5,464 nt of DNA from Rhizobium sp. Q54 (GTDB lineage: Bacteria > Pseudomonadota > Alphaproteobacteria > Rhizobiales > Beijerinckiaceae): NCBI GenBank assembly GCA_945901195.1, contig CAMDKB010000316.1:1-5464 (forward strand). The letters are read 5' to 3'. Positions 1 to 5,464 of this stretch are shown one piece after another. The notes beneath the pieces were generated by a model that saw nothing but the letters and a program-made list of their open reading frames with translations, searched no databases and was not told the origin of the DNA. The translations under genes were made by a program, and so were the position numbers. Position 1 is the stretch's first letter; each line of letters begins with the position of its first letter.

Positions 1-242
1 TTGCAGATCGCAACAAGCGAAAGGCCACGTGCCGCTGTGCGCCCCGCGCGCAATATTTCGCTGGTCTTGGAAAAGCGCGTTTCACCGAACGCCGCATTAA
101 GCAGCGCCTCGCGTGCAGACACATCGCCCGCGCGTTCTTCACGCAAAACGACAAGACCGGCATCGCCGGCGAGCGAACGCAGGCAGACGCGCGAAGCACC
201 GCCATTTTTCAATGCGCGCTGGACTGTGTTGATGGAGGTCAT
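1..242 (-). CDS. GNAT-family N-acetyltransferase (YhbS-like), 3' part cut off by window edge
   Basis: This is the N-terminal 80 codons of a gene that continues past the left edge. The ATG at 242..240 is preceded by a good ribosome binding site (AAGGGAG, about 6-7 bases upstream). Residues 44-60 read REALLNAAFGETRFSKT and residues 72-78 read RGLSLVA. That is the pattern of the first helix and first core strand of predicted acetyltransferases of the YhbS type, where a bulky helix is followed by a strand leading to the acetyl-CoA fold. The acetyl-CoA binding loop (R/Q-x-x-G-x-G/A) would lie beyond the edge, so the catalytic part cannot be checked. About 40 residues precede the domain, slightly more than a minimal GNAT. 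It lies 119 bp downstream of the decarboxylase on the same strand, probably in one transcript. Amine acetylation is an attractive idea but only an inference from position. Confidence 0.75.
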   Translation of the reverse strand, partial: MTSINTVQRALKNGGASRVCLRSLAGDAGLVVLREERAGDVSAREALLNAAFGETRFSKTSEILRAGRTAARGLSLVAIC

Positions 243-278
243 CCCAATCTCCCTTCTGGAGTCAGGTGAACTATGTGG

Positions 279-357
279 GGGAAATAGGCAGTAGGCAGTA
301 GTGAAAACCGGCTTGCTGGAAGCACTCTACTGCCTACTGCCTTTTTCCCTACTGCCT
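279..357. repeat. Heptamer-repeat inverted repeat forming a long hairpin between the decarboxylase and GNAT genes
   Basis: The left arm 286-301 (two copies of GGCAGTA) is the exact reverse complement of the right arm 327-342 (two copies of CTACTGC), giving a 16-bp perfect stem. After one T-T mismatch (285/343) the pairing continues through 279-284 with 344-349, so the full stem is 22 pairs with one mismatch and a 25-base loop (302-326). A third copy of the heptamer lies outside the stem at 348-357. The element starts 12 bases after the decarboxylase stop codon. On the minus strand, the direction of both flanking genes, no T-run follows it. On the plus strand a run of five T (342-346) follows the inner stem. 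It could slow or stop transcription, protect the decarboxylase mRNA 3' end, or simply be a dispersed intergenic repeat. Confidence 0.8.
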
Positions 358-361
358 CTTC

Positions 362-1504
362 TCAGAGCACATGCGTCTCAAGCGGCGGAAAGCCGTTGAA
401 GCCGACGGCCGAATAAGTCGTCGTATAGGCGCCGGTGCCCTCGATCAGAACCTTCGCGCCAATCTCCAGACTGATCGGCAGATCATACGGCGTCTTCTCA
501 TAAAGGACGTCGACTGAGTCGCAGGTCGGGCCGGCAATCACGCAAGGCTCCATCTCATCGCCGTCATTGGCGGTGCGGATGGGATAGCGGATCATCTCGT
601 CCATGGTTTCGGCCAGTCCGTTGAACTTGCCGATGTCGAGATAAACCCAGCGCATCGTATCCTGCGCAGACTTCTTCGAGATGAGAATGACCTCAGCCTC
701 GATTGTGCCTGCATTGCCGACCATGCCGCGTCCCGGTTCGATGATCGTCTCGGGAATCTGGTTGCCGAAATGCTTGCGCAGCGACTTGAAGATCGACTGG
801 CCATAGGCTTTCACCGCCGGCACATCCTTCAGATACTTCGTCGGGAAGCCGCCACCGAGGTTCACCATCGCCAGGTGGATGCCACGTTCAGCCAGATCAC
901 GGAAGATCGACGCCGAGGAACGCAGAGCTGCATCCCACATGCGCGGGTTGCGCTGCTGCGAGCCGACATGGAACGAAATTCCATAGGCAACTAGGCCCAG
1001 ACGATGCGCATGTTCGAGCACGCTGGTCGCCATTTCGGGCACGCAGCCGAATTTGCGCGATAGCGGCCATTCAGCGCCGGCGCCGTCGCATAGAATGCGG
1101 CAGAACACTTTCGAGCCCGGCGCAGCGCGTGCGATCTTCTCGACTTCCGCCTCGCAATCGACTGCGTAAAGACGAATGCCGAGCTGATAGGCGCGCGCGA
1201 TGTCGCGCTCCTTCTTGATCGTGTTGCCGAAGCTGATGCGGTCGGGCGTCGCGCCCGCGGACAGCACTTGCTCGATCTCGACCACTGAGGCCGTATCGAA
1301 GCAAGAGCCAAGGTCCGCCAGGAGCGAGAGAACAGCAGGTTCAGGATTGGCCTTCACCGCGTAAAAGACGCGGGTATCCGGCAACGACCGGGCAAAGGCG
1401 TTGTAATTATCGCGCACGACCTCGAGATCGACGACAAGGCACGGGCCTGTATCGCGGCCTTCTTCACGGCGGCGGCGGAGAAATTCCTGGACACGATAGG
1501 TCAT
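362..1504 (-). CDS. Group IV (alanine-racemase-fold) ornithine/lysine decarboxylase
   Basis: This is a PLP enzyme of fold type III that decarboxylates ornithine to putrescine, and in many alphaproteobacterial members also lysine to cadaverine; it acts in the cytoplasm as a head-to-tail dimer. The 380 residues match the family length. Visible landmarks are the Schiff-base lysine K51 in YAVKANPEP, H179 in FHVGSQ (ring stacking on PLP), the glycine loop GGGF at 217-220, EPGRG at 256-260 (phosphate binding), YLDIGKFNGLAET at 288-300, and C328-D329 in GPTCDSVD, the catalytic cysteine and substrate aspartate supplied by the partner subunit. Y360 in GTGAYT completes the site. The frame is open upstream to 1687, but the ATG at 1504 has the ribosome binding site (GGAAGGGA, 8-10 bases away) and begins where homologues begin. 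All active-site residues are present, so the gene looks functional. Choosing between ornithine and lysine preference from sequence is not safe. Expression is probably controlled by the long leader upstream. Confidence 0.93.
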   Translation of the reverse strand: MTYRVQEFLRRRREEGRDTGPCLVVDLEVVRDNYNAFARSLPDTRVFYAVKANPEPAVLSLLADLGSCFDTASVVEIEQVLSAGATPDRISFGNTIKKERDIARAYQLGIRLYAVDCEAEVEKIARAAPGSKVFCRILCDGAGAEWPLSRKFGCVPEMATSVLEHAHRLGLVAYGISFHVGSQQRNPRMWDAALRSSASIFRDLAERGIHLAMVNLGGGFPTKYLKDVPAVKAYGQSIFKSLRKHFGNQIPETIIEPGRGMVGNAGTIEAEVILISKKSAQDTMRWVYLDIGKFNGLAETMDEMIRYPIRTANDGDEMEPCVIAGPTCDSVDVLYEKTPYDLPISLEIGAKVLIEGTGAYTTTYSAVGFNGFPPLETHVL

Positions 1505-1975
1505 CGCGGCATTCCCTTCCAATGGTGCAGCTTTAGCCGCACAAGAAAAGACATCGGGAAAAGGCGATCGCGCGCGCCCCCCTGCGGTGGAGACACAGCG
1601 TTGCGCTCGATAGCCTTCAGCGACCGGACATTTCGACACAGGCAAGCCTGCAACGAAACATACGGTCAGGTTATGCGCCGTGGACACATTGCCCCGGAAA
1701 GCGAGACGCTTACCAAGGTTTCAGTGGCCATCGTTTGGAATGGGAAGTCCCTTTCCGCACGCCCGGCAAGATAGACAAGCCTCTTCGGACGTCGGCTTTG
1801 GAAGGCCGACAGAGACGAAAAAGCCCGGTCCGTCGTTGCTTTAAGTCGCGTCCCCCGTTTGGCGGGGTTCGCCGGTTCGCTCCGGCTGCCGGTTTTATTG
1901 CGACGGTTAACTGGCCTCTTGTCCAGATCCCCGCCAACCGACACACGACCACAGGCACGTGCGATTTGGGCAAGA
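1505..1975 (-). ncRNA. Candidate structured 5' leader of the decarboxylase (speF-leader-like cis-regulatory RNA)
   Basis: No supported protein gene lies here. Read on the minus strand, TTGGCGGGG (1937-1929) pairs perfectly with CCCCGCCAA (1867-1859), a 9-bp stem enclosing two small hairpins: CTGG/CCAG (1926-1923 with 1914-1911) and GCCGG/CCGGC (1886-1882 with 1875-1871). The 3' arm of the long stem can instead pair with the following CGGGG (1857-1853), so the two forms exclude each other. Further along, GTCGGC/GCCGAC (1810-1805 with 1796-1791) sits inside CGGAC/GTCCG (1832-1828 with 1790-1786) and competes with AAGCC/GGCTT (1798-1794 with 1781-1777). A hairpin GGAA-A-GGG/CCC-A-TTCC lies at 1756-1737. 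Alphaproteobacterial decarboxylase genes of this group are known to carry a conserved leader named speF (Rfam), so this is the natural candidate. I cannot confirm a family match without a covariance search, and the 5' end is a guess. Confidence 0.5.
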
Positions 1976-1978
1976 CGG

Positions 1979-2006
1979 AAAATATGCATATTCGCGCGGG
2001 ATGCAA
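1979..2006 (-). promoter_or_regulatory. Possible decarboxylase promoter with embedded 12-bp palindrome
   Basis: On the minus strand TTGCAT (2006-2001) and TATTTT (1984-1979) are separated by 16 bases, a fair but imperfect sigma-70 match. A perfect 12-bp palindrome, AATATGCATATT (1981-1992), overlaps the spacer and the -10 box, a common position for an operator. This would start a leader of about 465 bases. The region is notably more AT-rich than its surroundings (a T-run at 2010-2016 is adjacent). AT-rich palindromes also arise by chance, so confidence is low. Confidence 0.25.
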
Positions 2007-2209
2007 GTATTTTTTTCCCCGTAGGGCAAAATAAATGTGCATTTCGCTGTCGGAGGCAGCGCAGAAAGTAAACAGTTTTCCAGCTCGGCTCCGGCAGATG
2101 TTTAACAAGCCAGACTATTTTGCTGCCTGGGCAGTCTTGTCGTCTTAACAATTCACGTTTAACTCACGCAAAGATTTCCACAGCTTCGCAGCACAGCCTG
2201 GGCTCCACG
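2007..2209. other. Intergenic region upstream of the glucan protein gene, no gene seen
   Basis: This is the remaining part of the 705-bp divergent spacer between the decarboxylase and the glucan protein gene. It must hold the plus-strand promoter of the latter, but I find no convincing -35/-10 pair; the best, TTGTCG (2137-2142) with TAACTC 17 bases later, is weak. A small hairpin CTGC-CTGG-GCAG is present around 2123-2134. Open frames across the spacer on both strands give arginine-rich proteins without recognisable domains and are treated as non-coding. Confidence 0.5.
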
Positions 2210-3820
2210 ATGCCGAATCTAGACCGCAGACGCTTTCTTACCATGCTTGCCGCGACAGCGCTGGCAGCAGAGGAGGCCGGAGCGCAGACTGGCCAACAAC
2301 GCCAGCGCCCTGCCGCCGAATCAGCTCCGCCGCGAGGTACATTTGGCTATGAAGATGTCATCAAGCGCGCGCGCGAGTTGTCCGAATCGCCTTTTGACGC
2401 AGTCGTACCGCCGATGCCGCCGCAGCTGGAGAATCAGGATTGGGATTCCTGGCGGGAAATTCGCTTCCGTCAGGACAAGGCGCTTCTGGCCGGCGGCCCC
2501 GGGCGCTTTCGGCTACAATTGTTCCACCTTGGGCATTTGTTCAAGAAGCCGGTGACCATCAATACAATTCGCGACCGGATCGCGACGCCGATTCCATATC
2601 AGGCGGCGCTGTTCGATTACGGCAAGACGAAATTCGACAAGCCGCTGCCGGTTAACCTCGGCTTCGCGGGATTCCGGGTTCATTATCCGCTGAATGATCC
2701 GCGCAACAATGACGAACTCATTTCATTCGTCGGTTCAAGCTATTTCCGCCATCTGGGCAAAGGACAGCAATACGGGCTTTCCGCGCGCGGCCTGTCGATC
2801 AATACGGGACTGCTCGATAACAATGAGGAATTCCCGTTCTTTCGCGAATTCTGGGTGGAGACCCCGGATAACGACACCAAGATCACAATCTATGCTCTGC
2901 TGGATGGACCTTCGGTCGCCGGGGCCTATCAATTCGATCTTACTCCGGGGGAAGATTCTCCGCTTGATATCAGTGTAACGCTGTTTCCGCGGAAACCGAT
3001 CACGCGGCTGGGCATGGCGCCCCTGACATCAATGTACTTCCTCGGCGAGAATGACCGCCATTTCAACGACCGCAACAAATACGATGAGTTTCGTCCCGAA
3101 TTACACGATTCCGACGGCTTGCTGATCCATACCGCCAAAGACGAGTGGATCTGGCGGCCCATAAAAAACCCGCTAATTCAGGAACTGCACACGTTTCAGG
3201 CTGAGAATGTCCGTGGTTTCGGCTTGATGCAGCGTGACCGCCGGTTCGAACATTATCAGGACCTCGAACTGGGCTACGAAGCGCGGCCCAGTTACTGGGT
3301 CGAGCCCAAGGATGATTGGGGCGACGGGTTCGTCGAGCTTGTTGAGCTGGCCACCAAGGACGAAACGTTCGACAATATTATTTGCACCTTCATTCCCAGA
3401 GCGCCTATCGAGCCGGGAAAGGCTTTCACGTTCGGATACCGGATTTACTCGCTGAACGACGGGCGCGACCTGCACAAAATGGCTTCGACGCTGAACACGT
3501 TTTCGGCTCCCGCAAAAGCGCTGGGTTCGTCAGAATCCACGGGGCAATTGTCGCGCCGTCTGATGATCGATTTCAATGGTGGCGACCTCGATTATTACCT
3601 CAAGCAGCCTTCCATGGTGGAGCTTGTACCCTCCGCCACGGATGCAAAGGTTATCCGGTCTTTCCTCGTTCCCAATCCCTCGATCAAGGGATTTCGCGCC
3701 ATGATCGATGTCCAGTTTGAGGAGAACAAGATCGGCAACGTCCGTGCCTATCTGCGCGCGGGACCCAAGCTCCTGTCGGAAACGTGGAATTACGCATGGC
3801 GTTTCTACGACCTTAAATAA
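2210..3820 (+). CDS. opgD: Periplasmic glucan biosynthesis protein, OpgG/OpgD (MdoG) family, Tat-exported
   Basis: The 536-residue product matches the MdoG family over its full length. The N-terminus carries a twin-arginine signal (DRRRFL at 5-10, a short hydrophobic stretch to about 20, likely cleavage after AGA at 23-25). The mature protein begins with the typical FGYEDVIKRARELSESPF (45-62), followed by SYFRHLGKGQQYGLSARG (177-194), EFRPELHDSDGL (293-304), the NVRGFGLMQRDR block (333-344), EARPSYWVEP (357-366) and DETFDNI (384-390). Family proteins shape osmoregulated periplasmic glucans; E. coli OpgD has been described as an endo-beta-1,2-glucanase (GH186). D300 and D388 lie in the motifs that, from memory, hold the catalytic aspartates of OpgD. 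The Tat signal favours OpgD over Sec-exported OpgG, but the D/G assignment and symbol are tentative. The start at 2210 is chosen because it opens directly on the signal peptide; an upstream in-frame ATG at 2120 would bury it. No strong ribosome binding site is visible. No opgH synthase gene is adjacent, and the 3' end overlaps the next gene. Confidence 0.88.
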   Translation: MPNLDRRRFLTMLAATALAAEEAGAQTGQQRQRPAAESAPPRGTFGYEDVIKRARELSESPFDAVVPPMPPQLENQDWDSWREIRFRQDKALLAGGPGRFRLQLFHLGHLFKKPVTINTIRDRIATPIPYQAALFDYGKTKFDKPLPVNLGFAGFRVHYPLNDPRNNDELISFVGSSYFRHLGKGQQYGLSARGLSINTGLLDNNEEFPFFREFWVETPDNDTKITIYALLDGPSVAGAYQFDLTPGEDSPLDISVTLFPRKPITRLGMAPLTSMYFLGENDRHFNDRNKYDEFRPELHDSDGLLIHTAKDEWIWRPIKNPLIQELHTFQAENVRGFGLMQRDRRFEHYQDLELGYEARPSYWVEPKDDWGDGFVELVELATKDETFDNIICTFIPRAPIEPGKAFTFGYRIYSLNDGRDLHKMASTLNTFSAPAKALGSSESTGQLSRRLMIDFNGGDLDYYLKQPSMVELVPSATDAKVIRSFLVPNPSIKGFRAMIDVQFEENKIGNVRAYLRAGPKLLSETWNYAWRFYDLK

Positions 3821-4641
3821 GCCGATGCGTCTCCACTAAACCAGCGGACTGGACGGCAATCTGGCGAGATCGAAGACTTTTCGTCGCACAATAATTCGAT
3901 GAACGCTCGCGCCCCGTGGGTGGCGCAGGTTTCGCCTTTTTCACGGGTGGCGCGTGAGGCTGCGCCCATTGCGCCGCTCGGTGAGAGATCTTGCGCCATC
4001 CAGCCAAAACCGGCGGGGCGGCTTGAATTCAGCCATTTGAAGTCGCGCGTCATGGTGAGACTTGATGGCGGAAAGTCCGCGATGTTTTCTGTGCGAACCC
4101 ATGCGGGCTGGAATGCCAGCATGAGTGACGTCTCAATGTCGCCACCATGAATGCCGTGAGCGATTTCCTCAGCGTCAAATAATCTTGCGGGATAGCCGAA
4201 CTGGCTCCACGAAACCGTGACGGCGAGCATGTGATGCTGACGGCGCAATTCGCGCGCTACAAGATCGAGAACACTGGAATTGCCACCATGTGAATTCACG
4301 AGAATCAACTTGCGACAACCGGTGCGACTTACACTGGAGCCGATGTCGATGAGCATATGCATGAGCGTTTCGGGCGCGAGGGTAAGCGTGCCTGGAAAGT
4401 CGATATGCTCATGCGATGTGCCGATGTTCTGCAGTGGCAGAAACAGGGTGTCGATATCGTCAGGCAACAGGGTGAGAACGCGTTCGAGATAACCTTCCAT
4501 GATCATGGCATCGACGCCCGTTGGTAAATGCGGGCCATGCTGTTCAATGGCGGCGACTGGCAGGACGGCGATTGCGTTTGTCATGTCCCGCGCCGCAAAA
4601 TCGGGCGATGTCGGTTCGCACCATTGAACACTTTTGCGCAC
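3805..4641 (-). CDS. Creatininase-family metal-dependent amidohydrolase
   Basis: This is a 278-residue cytoplasmic hydrolase of the creatininase fold, which uses two divalent metals to open cyclic or linear amides. Motifs, numbered from the GTG start: AAIEQHGPHLPTGVD with E33, H35, H38 and D44; SHEHIDFPGTLTL at 76-88; VNSHGGN with H118; and HGIHGGDIETS with H165 and E170. The metal ligands expected for the family are present. True creatininase has Glu two positions after the third histidine (HYEN); here it is HGGN, so creatinine is probably not the substrate, and relatives with HGGN act on varied amides such as formamidopyrimidines or peptide-derived cofactors. The frame extends upstream to 4686, but the GTG at 4641 has a strong ribosome binding site (GGAGG, 5 bases away) and matches the usual RKSVQW start. 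It converges with the glucan gene, with a 16-bp overlap of the 3' ends, and is divergent from the transporter. Substrate unknown. Confidence 0.88.
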   Translation of the reverse strand: MRKSVQWCEPTSPDFAARDMTNAIAVLPVAAIEQHGPHLPTGVDAMIMEGYLERVLTLLPDDIDTLFLPLQNIGTSHEHIDFPGTLTLAPETLMHMLIDIGSSVSRTGCRKLILVNSHGGNSSVLDLVARELRRQHHMLAVTVSWSQFGYPARLFDAEEIAHGIHGGDIETSLMLAFQPAWVRTENIADFPPSSLTMTRDFKWLNSSRPAGFGWMAQDLSPSGAMGAASRATREKGETCATHGARAFIELLCDEKSSISPDCRPVRWFSGDASAYLRS

Positions 4642-4781
4642 GTCTGCCTCCGGGCCTTTACAACAGGATGCCCCACTTAAAGGCATCGCAGGAGATTAGC
4701 GAGTTTGGGCCGACAACATGCCAGCCGGGGTGGTATAGCCGCTGCAATCATGCCACAATTTTACAGGGAGGCGGCTGACCG
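4642..4781. promoter_or_regulatory. Divergent promoter region between the hydrolase and transporter genes
   Basis: This is a 140-bp spacer from which both flanking genes are transcribed outward, so it should contain both promoters. A small hairpin, GATGCC/GGCATC (4667-4672 with 4682-4687, loop of 9), lies in the hydrolase leader about 26 bases before its start codon. Ribosome binding sites are clear at both ends (GGAGG for the hydrolase, AGGGAGG at 4765-4771 for the transporter). I do not see a promoter box pair good enough to name. Confidence 0.5.
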
Positions 4782-5464
4782 GTGAACCCGGGATCCATCA
4801 GAACAACCATGAGTCTTGCGGACTGGCTGTTGCTGGTGGTGTTGTCGTTACTCTGGGGCGGTTCATTCTTTTTCGTAGGTGTAGCAGTTCGCGAATGGCC
4901 GCCGTTGACCGTTGTTGTCGTGCGTGTGGCCGGGGCCGCGATCATCCTTTGGCCGCTGATCTATGCCATGGGTTTGCGCATGCCCCGCGACCCGGTGATC
5001 TGGACCGCATTTTTCGGGATGGGGCTTTTGAACAATGCGATTCCTTTCTGTCTCAATTTCTGGGGCCAGACTCACATTCCCTCGGGAATCGCTTCCATCC
5101 TCAATGCGACATCGCCTTTGTTTACTGTTGTCGTCGCGCATTTTCTGACCGCAGATGAGAAGATGACTCCGCGCCATATTGCCGGCGTCCTTTTGGGACT
5201 GGCGGGCGTGGTCGTGATGCCTGGCGAGGCAGCGCTCGGGCTGCACGGCGAGAGGCTATGGAATTTTCTGGGGCAGATGGCTATCGTTGTGGCTGCTATC
5301 TCCTATGCATTTGCGGGTGTTTTCGGTCGCCGTTTTCGCCGCCTTGCCGTTGCTCCGATGGTGACCGCAGCCGGGCAGGTGACGGCAGCCACAATCCTGA
5401 TGCTGCCGATTGCGCTTTTGGTGGACAAGCCCTGGACATTGCATTTGCCAAGTGCGGGCGTGAT
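4782..5464 (+). CDS. EamA-family (drug/metabolite transporter superfamily) membrane protein, 3' part cut off
   Basis: The reading frame stays open to the right edge, giving 227 codons of a protein that should be about 300 residues. It is an inner-membrane carrier of the DMT superfamily with two EamA repeats. The first repeat is complete: hydrophobic segments at about 15-37 (with LLWGGSFFF), 41-62, 71-93, 100-122 (with SILNATSPLFT, the conserved A-x-x-S-P) and 133-147 (GVLLGLAGVVVM), with an acidic residue at the usual TADEK position. The second repeat starts with segments at 161-183 and 191-214. Two starts are possible. GTG 4782 follows AGGGAGG by 10 bases and comes just after an in-frame TGA (4776). 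ATG 4809, nine codons later, opens directly on the first membrane helix but has no visible ribosome binding site. I prefer GTG 4782. Such proteins export amino acids or other metabolites; the substrate cannot be told. It is divergent from the hydrolase. Confidence 0.88.
   Translation, partial: MNPGSIRTTMSLADWLLLVVLSLLWGGSFFFVGVAVREWPPLTVVVVRVAGAAIILWPLIYAMGLRMPRDPVIWTAFFGMGLLNNAIPFCLNFWGQTHIPSGIASILNATSPLFTVVVAHFLTADEKMTPRHIAGVLLGLAGVVVMPGEAALGLHGERLWNFLGQMAIVVAAISYAFAGVFGRRFRRLAVAPMVTAAGQVTAATILMLPIALLVDKPWTLHLPSAGV

Noticed and set aside
1..294. Plus-strand open frame at the left edge
   Set aside because: It has an arginine/serine/alanine-rich composition and lies opposite the acetyltransferase frame, which has a start, a ribosome binding site and family motifs.
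1505..1687. N-terminal extension of the decarboxylase to 1687
   Set aside because: The extra 61 residues match nothing in the family, and the ATG at 1504 has the proper ribosome binding site; the open frame is a by-product of high GC.
1818..1828. GGGCTTTTT on the minus strand as an intrinsic terminator in the leader
   Set aside because: No upstream arm complementary to the GC-rich stretch before the T-run was found.
1735..2034. 99-residue plus-strand frame in the spacer
   Set aside because: No domain, basic low-information composition, and it overlaps the RNA stems.
1666..2151. 161-residue minus-strand frame in the spacer
   Set aside because: No recognisable domain, arginine-rich composition, and it coincides with the structured leader. 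Only its last 21 codons are kept as a possible leader peptide.
4642..4686. Upstream ATG (4686) as start of the creatininase-family gene
   Set aside because: The GTG at 4641 has a strong ribosome binding site and matches the usual N-terminus; the 15 extra residues include no family sequence.
4863..5246. Minus-strand 127-residue frame opposite the transporter
   Set aside because: Its His/Arg/Asp-rich composition is the typical shadow of a hydrophobic membrane protein on the other strand.

Overview
The window looks like chromosomal DNA of an alphaproteobacterium, most likely of the order Hyphomicrobiales (Rhizobiales). The support is moderately high GC with GC-rich third codon positions, a group IV (alanine-racemase-fold) ornithine/lysine decarboxylase of the alphaproteobacterial type followed by a GNAT acetyltransferase, and a long structured leader upstream of the decarboxylase. 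The genus cannot be named from the sequence alone.

Layout, left to right. A GNAT-type N-acetyltransferase on the minus strand (2..242) runs off the left edge. It lies downstream of, and is probably co-transcribed with, a basic amino acid decarboxylase on the minus strand (362..1504). The 119-bp gap between them is mostly a large hairpin built from heptamer repeats (279..357). Bases 1505..2209 hold no convincing protein gene. On the minus strand this stretch reads as a long 5' leader of the decarboxylase with a 9-bp long-range stem, nested hairpins and mutually exclusive alternative pairings, as expected of a cis-regulatory RNA. A plus-strand gene for a Tat-exported OpgG/OpgD-family periplasmic glucan protein follows (2210..3820). 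It converges with, and overlaps by 16 bp, a minus-strand creatininase-family metal hydrolase (3805..4641). A 140-bp divergent spacer then leads to an EamA-type (DMT) membrane transporter on the plus strand (4782 to the right edge), which is truncated by the window.

Functionally the decarboxylase makes putrescine and/or cadaverine, and the acetyltransferase may act on a related amine or on something else. The glucan protein acts in the periplasm. The hydrolase and transporter are divergently arranged and have no substrate that can be deduced. No mobile element, CRISPR array, tRNA or rRNA was seen. The most rewarding parts are the two non-coding ones: the structured decarboxylase leader, which may be a member of the known speF leader family or a variant of it, and the heptamer-repeat hairpin. 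The protein-coding genes belong to known families.
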